A stretch of 64,000 bases of DNA from Psococerastis gibbosa (Eukaryota; Arthropoda; Insecta; Psocodea; Psocidae): the NCBI GenBank assembly GCA_963971405.1, contig OZ020484.1, positions 20,274,001 to 20,338,000 of the forward strand. The letters run 5' to 3'. Under the pieces are notes generated by a model that did not search any database, had not been told where the DNA came from, and saw only the letters and a program-made list of their open reading frames with translations. This document shows positions 11,600 through 23,291 of the stretch, in pieces; position 1 is the stretch's first letter, and each line of letters begins with the position of its first letter. Made by a program: the position numbers and the translations under genes.

Positions 11600-13173
11600 C
11601 TCTTCTGTTAAAGAATTGTTGTTAACTGAAGTTGTGTATCGTAACTTATAAATCAACCAGTCGATGTGTGATATTGAAATAAATATGCTCGCTTGTTGCA
11701 GAAGTCATCCTATGTGTTGTTATATCCTAAAGAATGCTTACACAATTTTCCGGAAAAAGACTCCACGCCTTGGTTCAGAGCGTCCTTTGACCTTTATTTT
11801 CAAATAGGAAAAAACTGAGAGGGAAAGGAAAAACGTTTAAATTCAATGATGGAGTCGGTTCGAAGAGTCTTTTGTTATATTTTCATGGGGGGGGGGGGAG
11901 GATTCGGAATTACAGCACTGTGTAACGACTGGCTCTGTGTAAATAGGGCTGTGCAGGGGAGAAAATTGTCACGGGCACCAGCAACTCTTTAAACCTCCTG
12001 AGCTTCCCATGGAAAAGAGGGTCATTGTGCTATACAATCAATAATACACCCCCCCCCTTTTCCTCCCATCACCGCCATTGGATTTTTCGATTGCAACAAT
12101 AGAATGGGAGTTTAGTCTGGAATTGTTCGCATTGTATTTGGGGGTATTTGTACTTTGAGATTGGCATTAGCATTCTGTGGAGAGATTCCTTTGAATGAAA
12201 CTTGGGTCCTTTATCCCTGAATTTCTATTTAATTTAAATTAATGATATTGGCTCTGGAATTTTCTTATAGGCCTGTCCATTTTTTCAGGGAAGGCAAGTG
12301 CATAGGTACATTGAGTAGGCTTCTTTTCAATGAAGCATCCGGTAATTAATGTTTATTACTGGCAGTCTAGGTTTTTGTTATAACCTAGAGAAAATGATGA
12401 ATGACAGCTGAACAGTGGTATTAATGCTTCTAATTTAACAGTTAAGCCAAATACTGTATCTTTTCTGTATTGTCTTACTCTGTATCTATTGAAAATAAAT
12501 TAGAACACGGTTGGCCTGAGAAATCACAACAAACGTCATTTTACATCGTTCCATATATTCTAGGTTAATTCTGAAGGCTTGATGGCAGAAATAACAAACT
12601 GTACGTTAAAAAACGAAACTGCTGAAATATGATGTTGAAACTTGATCCTGGAACAAAACCTTTCAACCAAAGGTCAACATTTGCCAAATCCCGTGGACAT
12701 TCACTAACCCCATCATAATCCACCACTTTCCGAAAACTCTTAAAATCCCATCATCATTCATCTGTCATTTATACCTTCGACGTCAACCTTCGATATGAAA
12801 AAATATGGCAGCCTTAATGGACGTAAAGCTTAACCCAATGAGTAATCTAATGTACACAGACCACCATTCAGCTATTGACCGTAACATATAAGCCTGGTAC
12901 ACATGGACGATTCTCGCAGTCGCGAAATGCTGATTTGACATTATAGGAATAGGGCTTGTCGAGTGGTTGGTGCAAACCCTCATGGACTACTTCAGAAGAT
13001 TTCTATGATCTGATGTGTTTAGGGTAAAACTGCTCACTTTCGTGCGGTCGGCGTCACGTCAGCTTCCGAAATCTTCAAGACATCGACACGTAACCTTCTG
13101 CTAATCCTATGGCTTCAATTGAAAAGACGTCGGCAAATCGCGCTGCGAGAATCGTTCGTCTGTAGAAACAATT
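11600..13173. other. Unassigned
   Basis: No gene is supported. A loose inverted pair (about 12910-12940 'acgattctcgcag' against 13140-13160 'ctgcgagaatcgt') may mark another decayed TIR element. G and C runs occur near 11886-11898 and 12050. Confidence 0.3.
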
Positions 13174-13293
13174 TTGTTGTTGTTGTTGACAAATAGCGTT
13201 TTGCATACATGCTCCTCATGTAGACTACGGTTGTTGTTGTTGTTGTTGTTGACAAATAGCGTTTTGCATACATGCTCCTCATGTAGACTACGG
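13174..13293. repeat. Tandem duplication with (TTG)n linkers
   Basis: A 42 bp unit (acaaatagcgttttgca ... gtagactacgg) occurs twice in identical form, each time preceded by a TTG-repeat run of different length. It looks like a recent slippage or unequal-exchange duplication. The 82-codon minus frame across it is not evidence of a gene. Confidence 0.85.
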
Positions 13294-15135
13294 TATTTTG
13301 AATTTAAAGGAGATGTAGGATAAGAGTGAAAATTGCGGAAAACTACAATTTGCACTAAATTTCAACTGTAGCTCATTGCGCGGGCGACTTAGTGTTAAAT
13401 TCACTCCACAGAGCTGGAGCTGGAGCTGGAGTTGTCAGTCCAGGGCATTATTCCGGGAGGTAAATATTGGAATTAATTAATTTATGTTCTCCTGGAGACA
13501 GTTCACAGACTCCTCCAGGAAACATGTCACTGGAACTATCTTGAACTAGTACAGTGCGCTTAACTTTGAAGACACCCTTCTCGTGACTATTCGTCTACCT
13601 CACCTCTATTTTTGCACAGCTGTACAATTCAGTATTTTATGTTCGTGTTTCATACAGACTATGTGTCTATAAATCATCTTCTCTGAGGTTTTTAGGAGAT
13701 ATACTGAATCCTATTTGGTTGTTTAGGCAAAAGTAGTCTATAAAACAGGCTGTAGCGTAGTGCCCAATGTCCCATTGGTCTCACAAGTTCGAAACCAGAA
13801 TGAAACATAACTTTTTATTGGTATGAGCCATTCCCGGCCATTTGCCGCCAACTTTCGTTATCTAGGCGGTTTATTTGTCCCTCTCGTAGATATTTCAATT
13901 CTTGTTTATCACCAACTCTTTTTATCTTTATATCACTGTTCTCTTCTGTCCGTGCATTTTTGCAGCTTTTTCTATTTTCGGCTGTACTGTTCAACATTGG
14001 CTCAGTTTCATTGAAACAATATCCTGCTTAATAATTATGTATTATTATATTCGACACGACTATAGTTTATAGTAGTATACTATAGTTATGCAAAATGGCT
14101 ATGATTGTAAATATTCCAGTGAATTTGGCAAATTATTAATAATAATGCATTGTTTCTTATGGAAAAGAATTATTATTATTAAATAAAACGTGTCTCTGCA
14201 GCCACCCTCAAAGTCGCACCAGTATACCGGAGATTACCAACTTAAATTTGAATTCAATTGCCCTGTGCGTACTAAAAATCTGTCTGTATATTTGCATATT
14301 AAACCTCTCCCTGTTGCAAAATACTGCCTGCCGAAGGGTTTTAGAAGCAGATTTTTATTGCAATGGAGCCATTAAAAGTAACATGGACGTTAAAATCCAT
14401 CCACATTCGTTAGCTCCCGCGACAGACGCACATGGGTTTTATATAAAAATAAAATCTCTCAAATGGCTGTCCAACGGACGGGGGTTCATAAAAAATGGTC
14501 TTTCGACGGGTAAAGGTATAGAAACCCTTCAAGCGTTGCAAAAAAATGGGTTTAGGGATAATCTCAATAGGAAGAGTATAATAAATGACAAAATGACCAA
14601 TAGCTTCGTCGATCGGGGGCAGAGTACCCTCTTAAACCATGAGAGGGGTTGGCTGAAGTATCGTAGAGAGGGGGGGGGGGGGTATTTCAGATTTTCGTCG
14701 TTCAGTCAGTTTTTTCTTAAAGTTCAAATAATTCATGTCTTCATTAAAGTCCTCTTTCATAATACTAGGCTATGTTTTATCTCTTACCTTGCTTGGGCAG
14801 TTGGGCACGGTTGCCGTGTATCGTATATCTAATAGAGTTTTTCAAGAGCTGTGTTTGTAAGCTTCCTCAGTTTCCTAATACCAAAATGACGTTTGTGGTG
14901 ACTTTCTGACCTAAATATGTATACACTAGTCGTACCTCGTATGTAAACAAAGTACGACGCCGTCATCGTATTTATCAAGAGAAGAAACATTATATGACAG
15001 TGTGGCACTTTTTAGATACGGGCACTGCTAGTGTTTTCAAATTTTGATGTTATTGTAGAAGTAGCTGAGTAATGCCTTATGGTCTCAGTGGTGAAGACAA
15101 GAAAAGACCTAATCTGTACCTCCTTGTGGTGAAGA
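13294..15135. other. Unassigned, with one long frame
   Basis: The stretch includes the longest unexplained plus-strand frame nearby, 14248-14832 (194 codons). It has low-complexity composition, crosses a run of 10-11 G near 14670 and shows no domain I recognise, so I do not call it a gene. A degenerate tRNA-like phrase (gttcgaaacc) lies near 13788. Confidence 0.3.
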
Positions 15136-15261
15136 TGGAAGCACGTAATAAAAGAAAGAAAGAAAGAAAGAAAGAAAAAAGAAAATTGTCTTTATTTTCC
15201 ATATGGGCGAATTTTGAAAAATAAAGACAATTTTCTTTCTTTCTTTTATTACGTGCTTCCA
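15136..15261. repeat. Inverted repeat containing (GAAA)n
   Basis: TGGAAGCACGTAATAAAAG at the left is mirrored by CTTTTATTACGTGCTTCCA at the right. The pairing continues through the GAAA repeat into 'aaaattgtctttatttt'. The left arm has more GAAA units than the right, so the arms have diverged only by slippage. The loop is about 20 bp. Confidence 0.75.
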
Positions 15262-15262
15262 C

Positions 15263-15649
15263 ATGGTAATGGTGACTGAACAGATAGGGGACCGAGTTTG
15301 TGCCGGGATATGGCAAAAACACTGTGTTTTCTCTACAGGGCACTCTTTTGTCATGGGGTTGCGAAACTGCCCCCGAAGGCGGAGGAGCTCAATGAAGAGT
15401 CAACGGTATAAGGATGCAGAAGGCAACTGGGAATCACTGCATTGCAATTCCGAGTATATTCATCACGACTGCAATGGCCATGATGAACGCAATTCTTCGA
15501 TAGAAGAGGCATTAGGGGAAGGAGTAGAAAAATTGTCTTTATTTTCAGATTTAGTGAATATTGAGCCTTTCAGCCCACTCGGCCCACACTTAACCCACCC
15601 TATAAGTGTGACTACAGCTGTAGCTCTCCATTTTATGTGGATTAACTAG
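15263..15649 (+). other. Unrecognised 128-codon frame
   Basis: The frame starts at the edge of the inverted repeat. Its middle (about residues 35-90) is hydrophilic and acidic, of more protein-like composition than the surrounding frames. No domain is recognised. It could be a piece of a transposable-element protein or chance; no splice sites or start context support it strongly. Confidence 0.2.
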
Positions 15650-15669
15650 TGTATGTTTTTTTTTCATTT

Positions 15670-15806
15670 TTAAAAAGGTTAATCGCATAAAAACAATTCA
15701 ATGAATCAATTGACCTCTTCAGTCGCCTCACTAAGTTACCTAATAGGTACTTGTGTCGAGTTACGAGTTACGACACGTCTCCGATCGCATGGCGTGTAGA
15801 GACTCG
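15670..15806 (-). repeat. SINE-A copy 3 (head truncated)
   Basis: The tail and body match the family ('ttaatcgcat', 'cagtcgcctc', 'ccgatcgcatggcgtgtag'). The copy stops at 'gagactcg', so the box A head is missing. Confidence 0.7.
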
Positions 15807-16958
15807 GTATATGGTATGTGGTATAAGGGCTGCAGTCTTGTATTGTATTGTGTCCACAATCCCCGAAAAATTTAACTTTTAATAAAATGTATTCTGATTT
15901 CTTTCTCCGATTCTATATTGGAAGAAATTTTAAAATCTTGGAAACAGCGCGGGAAATTTGTGGTAAAAACGATTGAAAATTTATACGGTTATAGATAAGG
16001 CGCTATCGAACTGGGGAAAGACGCCTTTAGCAATAACTCACGACTGTGTGCTTATCGATGCATGACTTTTCTGGCGCTACTGCGTGTTCTTGCCTCCATT
16101 TCTTACCAATAAACATTGTAAATCTGCACGGTACTGTACTTTATTGTACATTTTTGGTGGAGGGTGAAGCACGGTAATAAATATCCAGAACTAGGAATTA
16201 TCTCCCTAATGCACGACGCGACGGTATACCGGGGCATAACTCTTGGACAATTAATTTGCTGTAAATAGCTTTAAGATGGTAGGTAACAACGTAGAAAATA
16301 TATATAAAATTCTTTTTAATCTGCAATTTTAGGCGGTTGCAATTTAAAACTTGTGTTTTAAAATCATTGCTTGTATGCTGCCTATCCGTAGCTCAGGCAA
16401 TGAAGCAGCAAAAAGTTGTGATATTCTCGCCATAATCCAAAAACAGTCAAAATCAAGCAAAATCAAACTGAGACTCAGGGACCCAAGGTCAATTGCGCAG
16501 AGCCCGCAATTCTGTGCTCAGCCGTGCCTGTTACATTGCTCATTTGGTTAGAACAAAACCCTCTCGGGTGGCTATTACAATTCATCAATTTATTATTTTT
16601 TATATCTTTACTACTTGCAATTAATAATTTGCAATTGTGACAATTGTGTATCCGGCCCGGCTGGTCAGGGACTCTAATTGTTGTTGTTACATTTCCATTA
16701 TTTTCTGTTTTTAAACTTGCTGCCATACAACCCGGTCACTATTCCTCCCCGACGTTTTGACTAATGTTATTACGTTTTTCACCTGTCTATGGCCACCGCT
16801 GTTAGCCAACTTAGCTTAAGGTTAGGCGCAATATATTATGTTTTATTAAAATAGCATTGAACCAATTTCAGGTTTAGGCTTGTATACCAGTATGCACTGT
16901 ACTGTCCGCATGTCGTATAGTTATCATTTTCTCGCTCTTGTAGGCTATTATATTTATT
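15807..16958. other. Unassigned
   Basis: No gene or known repeat is visible. Confidence 0.3.
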
Positions 16959-16968
16959 TATTTTGAAT

Positions 16969-17086
16969 GGACGAAGCATTAGAAACCGGGATGATAGGCC
17001 GTGTTCGTTTCAGAACGATGACTGCCTATCATCTCCGATTCTACTGCTTCGTCACTTAACTGCGGCCTTGAAAGCCTTCATAATTA
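16969..17086 (+). mobile_element. Penelope-like 3' fragment with 10 bp target duplication
   Basis: It is flanked by exact direct repeats TATTTTGAAT (16959-16968 and 17087-17096). Inside is an imperfect hairpin (gacgaagca.tagaa.c.gg.gatgatagg against its complement). The tail 'gattctactgcttcgtc' then 'gcggccttgaaagcctt' is shared with the element at 32820-33041. Assignment to the Penelope-like group follows from that relative. Confidence 0.55.
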
Positions 17087-17689
17087 TATTTTGAATTACT
17101 TATAATTTTTCATCGTCATTGCATCGCAAGAGATACCTATTCATAACTGTTTTATATCATATTTTTTAAAGCAAATCCTCTGTATTTGAAATTTGCTGAT
17201 TTTTCGTGAGCATTGGTATTACGAGTATATAGAAATAGGACCCATTTCGAATTCCAGTTCTAATGGAGAACTTAATTTAGCAACTCGCATTGAATTAGTA
17301 AATAATGAGAGAATCTGGAATAACATCAATCTGCTATTTAACTTGTAATTTGGGGATAGTATTGCATTTTATAATAGACGGGGGGATATAATAGAATCAA
17401 AAGATGAGTTCTGTACTTCTCGGTATTATTATTCTCCGAGACATCGTCAGTTAAACCATTTACCCATCCCTGTGATTGTTTCTGTTTCAGCATGTAACTG
17501 TTTGATCCTGTTTCCAAAGCTGGGTAAGTCTATTTCATACGTAATTATCATTGTAATTTGACGATATTTTCAACGTTTATGGTGAAAATGTATTAATATG
17601 GTTTTACCGCGACAATTTCTTCGAGATATTGATTTCGATGCAATTCGTGAGCTATTTAACGGTTTAAACTCCTATATGTTTCCAGGGGG

Positions 17690-18010
17690 GTGAAACCTAG
17701 TGGGTTTGTTAATATTAATACGAACTAAATTATGTGAAAATGTAAAAGAAACCGTTAGAGTCGTTTTTGAGCAAAAAGTCGTTTTTTGGGGACAAACCCC
17801 CCAAAATTAAATTATCAAACAAATAAAAAATTGCCCTTGACAATAATTTTGTTAAACTACATGCAAAATTCTATCAAGCAGTTTGGCTGCAAATCGAGTT
17901 ACAGACTGACCGATATTTCGTAAAAAACCGTTTTGGGTTCTTGGGACGTGTAAATCCGTTGAAATCTCAAAATCGAACATTTCGACCATTACACAGGTTT
18001 CCTTATTGTA
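17690..18010 (-). repeat. R850 repeat, divergent subfamily
   Basis: On the minus strand, 'gatttcaacggatttacacg' is followed by 'aagaacccaaaa', 'tttttacgaaat' and 'ttttggggggtttg', in the same order as the R850 copies at 34.3 and 55.6 kb. About 320 bp remains. The divergence is clearly greater than among the three long copies. Confidence 0.6.
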
Positions 18011-18769
18011 GCGTATGAATAGGAAAGTAATAAATTAAATGTTGTTCACATTATCATTGCTTGTTTTCTTTTTCGCTATTTCTCGCTAATGCTCCAGGTT
18101 TGACATCCATGTATCGTAAATATCATCATCATCATTCATACGTGCAATTTTGTTATCATTGTTTATACTACAATATATTTCCTGTATTCGTGACACATGT
18201 TGTTGGATTCATATAACATTAATATTAATCTTGATATCAAAGAGGACAACCAATTCAAAGAATCATTGCATTGTCTGGAATTTCCAACGAAACAAAAACT
18301 GTTTTAATACCGACCACCTATACGACCACCCCGGCTGCGGCTGTTCAACGAACTCGAACGTAAACACGTAATTCGCTCATTGTCGTCCCCCTCCCCCTTG
18401 AAAATTGCCACATGATGCAGAACGGGTAATCTGACGTTCACCACATGGATCAGTGATGCAGCGCGTTTTAAAAATTCGCAAATTCGAGCGGATAATGCAC
18501 GACGTGACTGATCTGTGATTATCTTTTCCTCTGTACTTTTGCGTCAATGCTGATTTTCGATTTGTTAAATTCGTCCTAAACACCAAAAACACCTATTTCT
18601 AAAGGGGTAAGTAAACTAGGCCTACTTGTTCGGATAGATATGATTGTTTAAAGATTTTTGTTAATAATAATTGCCTCAGGCTGAGAAACCACTGGTTGCA
18701 TTACCCTAAAAATCTTCAACGGTTTCAATTCAGGCCATTGTAATTTGACACAATCCATAACACCTCTTA
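18011..18769. other. Unassigned
   Basis: No gene is seen. The minus-strand frames of 71 and 80 codons here have no recognised domain; the second partly overlaps the LINE fragment that follows. Confidence 0.3.
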
Positions 18770-18965
18770 CCTTACTTACCGGCGCTACGGCCGTAGTAGA
18801 GTCTTGACATCTTCGACAAGCCTGTCGTGTACCCTCCGCCGTCAACCTCGCACTCCCAGTCCATGGAGGTCCTCGATGTTGTCTAGCCACCGCTTTCTTG
18901 TGCGGCCTGGCCTCCGTATTCCGCCGTCATCTGGCATCATTGCTAGATGGCCAAGCTAACGTAAC
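18770..18965 (-). pseudogene. LINE reverse-transcriptase C-terminal fragment
   Basis: On the minus strand one frame reads LGHLAMMPDD, then RPGRTRKRWLDNIEDLHGLG, a stop, then RRRVHDRLVEDVK. This is the order seen at the end of animal LINE polyproteins (LGHV.RMP.., GR.R.RW.D.I..DL). Stop codons inside show it is dead. The stretch beyond 18965 to about 19100 has the same raised GC and may be more of the element. Confidence 0.65.
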
Positions 18966-19759
18966 GCGCTCGCTAAGGCCTGGCCCCACCGTCACTTGGA
19001 TAATATCTGTAAGGACTACTGGAAGGTACCGCCACCTATCAATGCCGTCCAATATTTCTTACCGAGACTTTTGAAGTGATGACGAGATCTTAGTATCTCT
19101 AAGAATAACCAGTTACCGAACACCTTGTTATGCGTTATGAGCTTTGGCGTGCCTTCGAGTTCTAATTTTTATGTTATATTTTACTTTTTTGTCCTAAATA
19201 AAATGATAGCAAGAAGAAAACACTTTATTGGTCCAATACTAAGTTAATAACGGTTGTTACTGTTAGGATTTCTATGATAATAAGAATTTATTATAACCTG
19301 CTATTATAATGCCTTCTTATTGACATAACCAAAACAAAACAACCTGAGCACTAAACTACAGACTGTGATATTGTATAATATCGACTCAAGACAGATTCTT
19401 TCTAATAGTAACAAAAATACTTACTTGAGGACCTGAGCAAAAATGACGAGGATTGGAATTTCGTAGCCTACATTATATTCATTAAATTCCTTTTATTTTC
19501 CTTTTAAAGCTTATATTATTAAAGGACAGGTGCTTTGAAAAAGAAGATTATATAGGTTTTAAGTATGGCGAATGGTGATGATGCGGCTGTTCTCTTGCAA
19601 AAATCATAAAACACTAATGAAAACCTGGGGATGATTGATGAGTTTTAAATTACTGATGTATCTGCTTTGGGAAAGCTCAAGTATTAAATAGAGGTGAAAT
19701 GTTGAATCGCTTATCCCGTGCTATATACAGTAATGGTTCTTTGATTTTTGTTCCTCCGT
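18966..19759. other. Unassigned, left part possibly more LINE
   Basis: 18966-19110 is GC-richer and continues from the LINE remnant, but I cannot align it. The rest is AT-rich with nothing recognised. Confidence 0.3.
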
Positions 19760-20150
19760 GAGAGGATATCCTACGTAGAAAATTGGCACCCCAAAATTCT
19801 TTTTTTTATTTACTTTTTATTTTTTATTTAGCCTAATTAACAAAGAAAATTATTTAAGATTTAGCTCGTTTACGTTGTCAAATAATACTTAATGAGTCAT
19901 TTAAAAATGTATTTTTAATTTTTGGTACTGTAGCTCTTTCATAAAAATTATTGAAGGCTAAAATTTTACGTAAAATAGAATTCATGGAAAAGCTACAACA
20001 CTAATAAATAAAAATACCCTATTGTATTATATGAAGCATGAAGTAGTCTTATGCAACTTAAATGAGCCAGATCTTTAGTAACTTGCTTGATTAATTAAAT
20101 GAAAAGCGTTTAAATTTGTAGTGCCAATTTTCTACGTAGCACATCCTCTT
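19760..20150. repeat. FB-3 TIR element, copy 1
   Basis: Terminal inverted repeats contain CTACGTAGAAAATTGGCA on the left and TGCCAATTTTCTACGTAG on the right, preceded by GAGGAT and followed by ATCCTC. The right flank is TTAA; the left flank (GTGA) is not. A shorter relative with TTAA on both sides is at 48308-48406. Confidence 0.6.
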
Positions 20151-21178
20151 AATGAGTTAGTTTTTAGGACTTATTATCTACCGTATCGGTGGCGTAAATT
20201 CCTGTTCCGTTTCCCGTGTCCTATATCTTGTTAATTTATCGTCGTGGTTAAAATGGTGAAAAAAGCGAATACGCATTATTTGGCAATTCCCTATTTGTTT
20301 ACATTGTTAATCATGTTTATTAGTCAAAATATTTTAATATTTTATAAATATGTTGTAAAGATGCACGTGTTGGGGCTGCGGTTTTCGTGGCTTATTGGTA
20401 TTCTAATCAGACCGCCATTCTCTATTGGATTCAGATATGGTTGTCTAATTAGTTTTTTTACTTGGCTTCCATGGTAAACCTTGTCCTCCATACTAATGTT
20501 GAGGGTATTCCCTTCCTCAATTACAAGTTTGATATTGAACAGCCCCCAAATGAGATTATCTCACTGGATGCTGTGATGAAATTTTCAATTGTTTCACATC
20601 AGCGAAATTCTTAATAAAAAATGTAGGTTCAATGGAATACTAGGAAGGTGAAGAATTATAATTTCTGTGGCTCTGTTCATCCTGGGAGTAAATATTGTAC
20701 AATAGAATAGAAATAAAATAAACTTGTCTGTTACCTTATTTATTTATTTATTTAAGATTAATCGCATGCAAGGAAGTCAATGATGTATCCTAATAATTTA
20801 CATATTTATTTCAAGGGGCAGGGCAAGGGACATCTTTGACGAAATTAATTAATTTCTTGTTCCGCAGTCGCAAAGATATGATAGATCAACATTCAAACGT
20901 TCTCAAAAGTAGTCTATTTCGCGGACTATTTTACAACTATTCTGTAAAATAGGTTTTCATTCACTTTATCGGGCTTAATAGGAGTAATAATATTTCAGAT
21001 GATAAAATGTAACTTTCCACCGAAAGCTTACATTGCTTTTATCGATATTTCATATGACCACTTTCAGGACTTTGCAGCTGTAGAACGGGAAATTAATTTA
21101 TTTCGTCAAAAATCCACGGCAATTTCTTGTTTATAAAATATAATGAAATCTCTCCCTTAAGCCGTTGTTTCTATAAGG
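20151..21178. other. Unassigned, with a SINE-A tail fragment
   Basis: At 20750-20792 'aagattaatcgcatgcaagg' followed by 'caatgatgtatcc' is the minus-strand tail of SINE-A, truncated. Nothing else is recognised. The 77-codon frame at 20244-20477 lacks features. Confidence 0.4.
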
Positions 21179-21223
21179 ATGATGACGATGATGACGATGA
21201 CGACGACGATGATGATGATGATG
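21179..21223. repeat. (GAT/GAC)n microsatellite
   Basis: Interrupted trinucleotide repeat of GAT and GAC units, about 45 bp. Confidence 0.9.
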
Positions 21224-21753
21224 ATAAAGCATTTTTCGCAATTTTTTATTCAGAAGCTTATGACAGGCATAAATCTTCACCAATTTGAAAATTTGTTGAG
21301 AAGCCTTGCGAAGAAATTTAAGTTATGGGAGTGCCGAGTAAAAGACATTTTCCGTTCTCATGACACTACGTGTCCTTCAAGTTTTCTTCGCAAGGAAACT
21401 TTTCACTCGACCAAGTTTTTCTTCAGTTAAGATCAAAGAAATTTTGGCGACGTAGCGGTGAATTTATCAAAATGAAGATAAAACTTTTAGAGCACTGAAA
21501 ATTTCCGCAACAGTATGTTATTTCTTCCATTATTAGGTTCGGGTTTCGTGAATTTTCTGTTTCTAGATTCCTCAATAAAGTATCTTATCTTATATTGCAG
21601 TTCCGTAGGTACAATGCAAAGATTTACGGCGGTTCCCACCAAGATGAGTAATAATTGTTCCTGCTGGTTGTCGTATGATCCCTCAGATTCAGAAGTCAGG
21701 GTGAATTTGAGGTACCATGTAACACCTGATAAAATTGATAAAAGGGAACTTAC

Positions 21754-22020
21754 CCTATGAAAGTCAAGACCTGATCGATTGATCTCAGTTGTATTGGAAA
21801 CGTATAGACCTCGATGTCCGCCCCTGGATCTTTTGAACTTCCCTGGGTCTGGCTCGTGCTTCCTCTCTCTCTGATGCCCGCTGAACCAATTCTTACACAC
21901 CAGGTACTCATTGTCAGCGGTCGTCAGCAGGTTCAACACACCAGGCCCAAAGTAGGTCAAGCCATCCAGAGGCGTACCGCTGCCATCGGCGTACACTTCA
22001 TGCCAATATGAGTGCCACAT
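21754..22020 (-). CDS. Possible exon(s) of an unrecognised protein
   Basis: On the minus strand a frame starts near 22020 and encodes a stretch of natural-looking protein (SYWHEVYADGSG, then GLTYFGPGVLNLL, then TTADNEYLV). The DNA here is clearly richer in GC than its surroundings. A GTGTGTAAGA lies right after NEYLV (about 21900) and a stronger donor, GTAAGT, at 21754-21749, so the exon could end at either place. No convincing acceptor precedes it. A CAGGGGCGGA-type hAT terminus lies in the lower part (about 21820), which argues that only the upper 120 bp is coding. I do not recognise the family. Confidence 0.35.
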
Positions 22021-22324
22021 TTGCTACTTTTGTTAATTCATACTACATGGTAAATTCTACCCATAAGCAAGTTTAGGTGCAACAGACTGTCGAGAGTTTC
22101 AGTAACTTCTGTTTTTGAAAATAGCGGAGCTTATATTTATCTTTATTTCTATTATTATTATACATTTATTAATAGTGTAAAAGTAAATTAATAATCAGTT
22201 TGGTTTTAAAAATAATATCAAGTGAGTGCCATGAAGCCAACCAGATTAGGTTAAATGTTTACTGTAATACTGTATACTGTAAATGATGGACTGATGGCAG
22301 ACTGTCAGAGCCAAGTTCACTATG

Positions 22325-22470
22325 GGGATTATTTTTAATCCTAACTTGAGATTAAAAATGTAAACAAGATAACTTTAGAATGGAAAGTACTATTAAAAAT
22401 TGCTTTGTTTACATTTTTAAACCCAATATTAAATAATAAATAATAAAGTTAATACTAAACGGCATAGTAT
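22325..22470. repeat. FB-2-related element, copy 6 (eroded)
   Basis: The core 'aaaatgtaaacaagataa' and 'atggaaagtactatt' match the interior of the elements at 27.2 and 45.2 kb read on the other strand. The end 'aaacggcatagta' matches the terminus of FB-2 copy 1. It therefore links the two FB-2 subtypes. Its ends are poorly defined. Confidence 0.45.
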
Positions 22471-22809
22471 GATATTACTCTGACTAGGTGGGAACCACCC
22501 TGAAAAGAACCTAGATTTGAATTGTACAATAAATCTTCAGGGTCGTTCTGTTGTAGTTGCTTATTAAGCTATTTGCTTATTTCAATGGCGGTGCGCTGAA
22601 CTGAAGTCTGAACATATAGAGAGATGATGTAGTCGGCAAATTTCTGACTTGTCCTTTGGGACTCTAATCGTCACTTCCTCCTTAACAATGGTGCGCAAAA
22701 TCGGAGCCCTTGAGAATACAGGTTTCTTCGTTCTGAATTATGAAAGTTGTTACGTGTGTTGGTGACACAGTAAGTCTACGTCTTTCAGTTAGCAATGAGT
22801 CATTTACAT

Positions 22810-23040
22810 ATCTATAGCGGTTTCTATTCTAAATACAAAATTCGTCGTGCAGCACTGTACGTATAATTTGAGGATATATCTATACCCTGCTGTGAATCAT
22901 TCAATTTGATAGCAGTTTGTACTGTAAATACAAAATTCATCTTGCAGCGCAGCGCGTACTATGGGCAGTTGCGGTGATATCTATACAGTTATATCTATGC
23001 AGCTACTATGGTCTATGAATTATTGAATTCAGGAAATACA
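22810..23040. repeat. Diverged tandem duplication
   Basis: Two units of about 110 bp share 'aaatacaaaattc', 'gcagc' and 'atatctata', followed by 'gaat.attcaatt'. They are diverged, so the duplication is old. Confidence 0.5.
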
Positions 23041-23140
23041 ATGATAGAAAATTGCGAATGAGCGCAAACTGATTCAGTGAAATGCTCGTAATCATCATGT
23101 CATCCACATAGTTAATGTTCTTCTTCTGGCTCTGCAGCCC

Positions 23141-23291
23141 TTAAAGGGATTTGGTCTGCTCGACAACACTCCTCCAGTCATCTCGGTTTTGTACAACGCT
23201 CCACCATCAACGGACTCCCAACTCGCGAAGGTCAGCTTCCAACTCATCTTTCCAGTGTTTTCGAGGACATCCGGCCAATCGTCTTCCTGTT
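23141..23291 (-). pseudogene. LINE C-terminal fragment
   Basis: On the minus strand the frame reads PRKHWKDELEADLRELGVR, a stop, WWSVVQNRDDWRSVVEQTKS, then its TAA at 23143-23141. This is the usual C-terminus of animal LINEs (GRP.KRWKD, then W...A.DR..WR). A near-copy of its last 25 residues is at 33.2 kb. The 3' UTR follows as 'gggctgcagagccagaag' on the minus strand. Confidence 0.65.

Noticed and set aside
12900-13165. TIR element from a loose inverted pair
   Set aside because: Pairing is short and interrupted, with no flanking duplication and no second copy.
13174-13293. CRISPR-like repeat-spacer look
   Set aside because: Only two repeats separated by simple TTG runs in a eukaryotic context.
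14248-14832. 194-codon plus-strand frame
   Set aside because: The longest frame besides NDUFAF3, but it crosses a G homopolymer, has low-complexity composition and contains no recognised domain or splice context.
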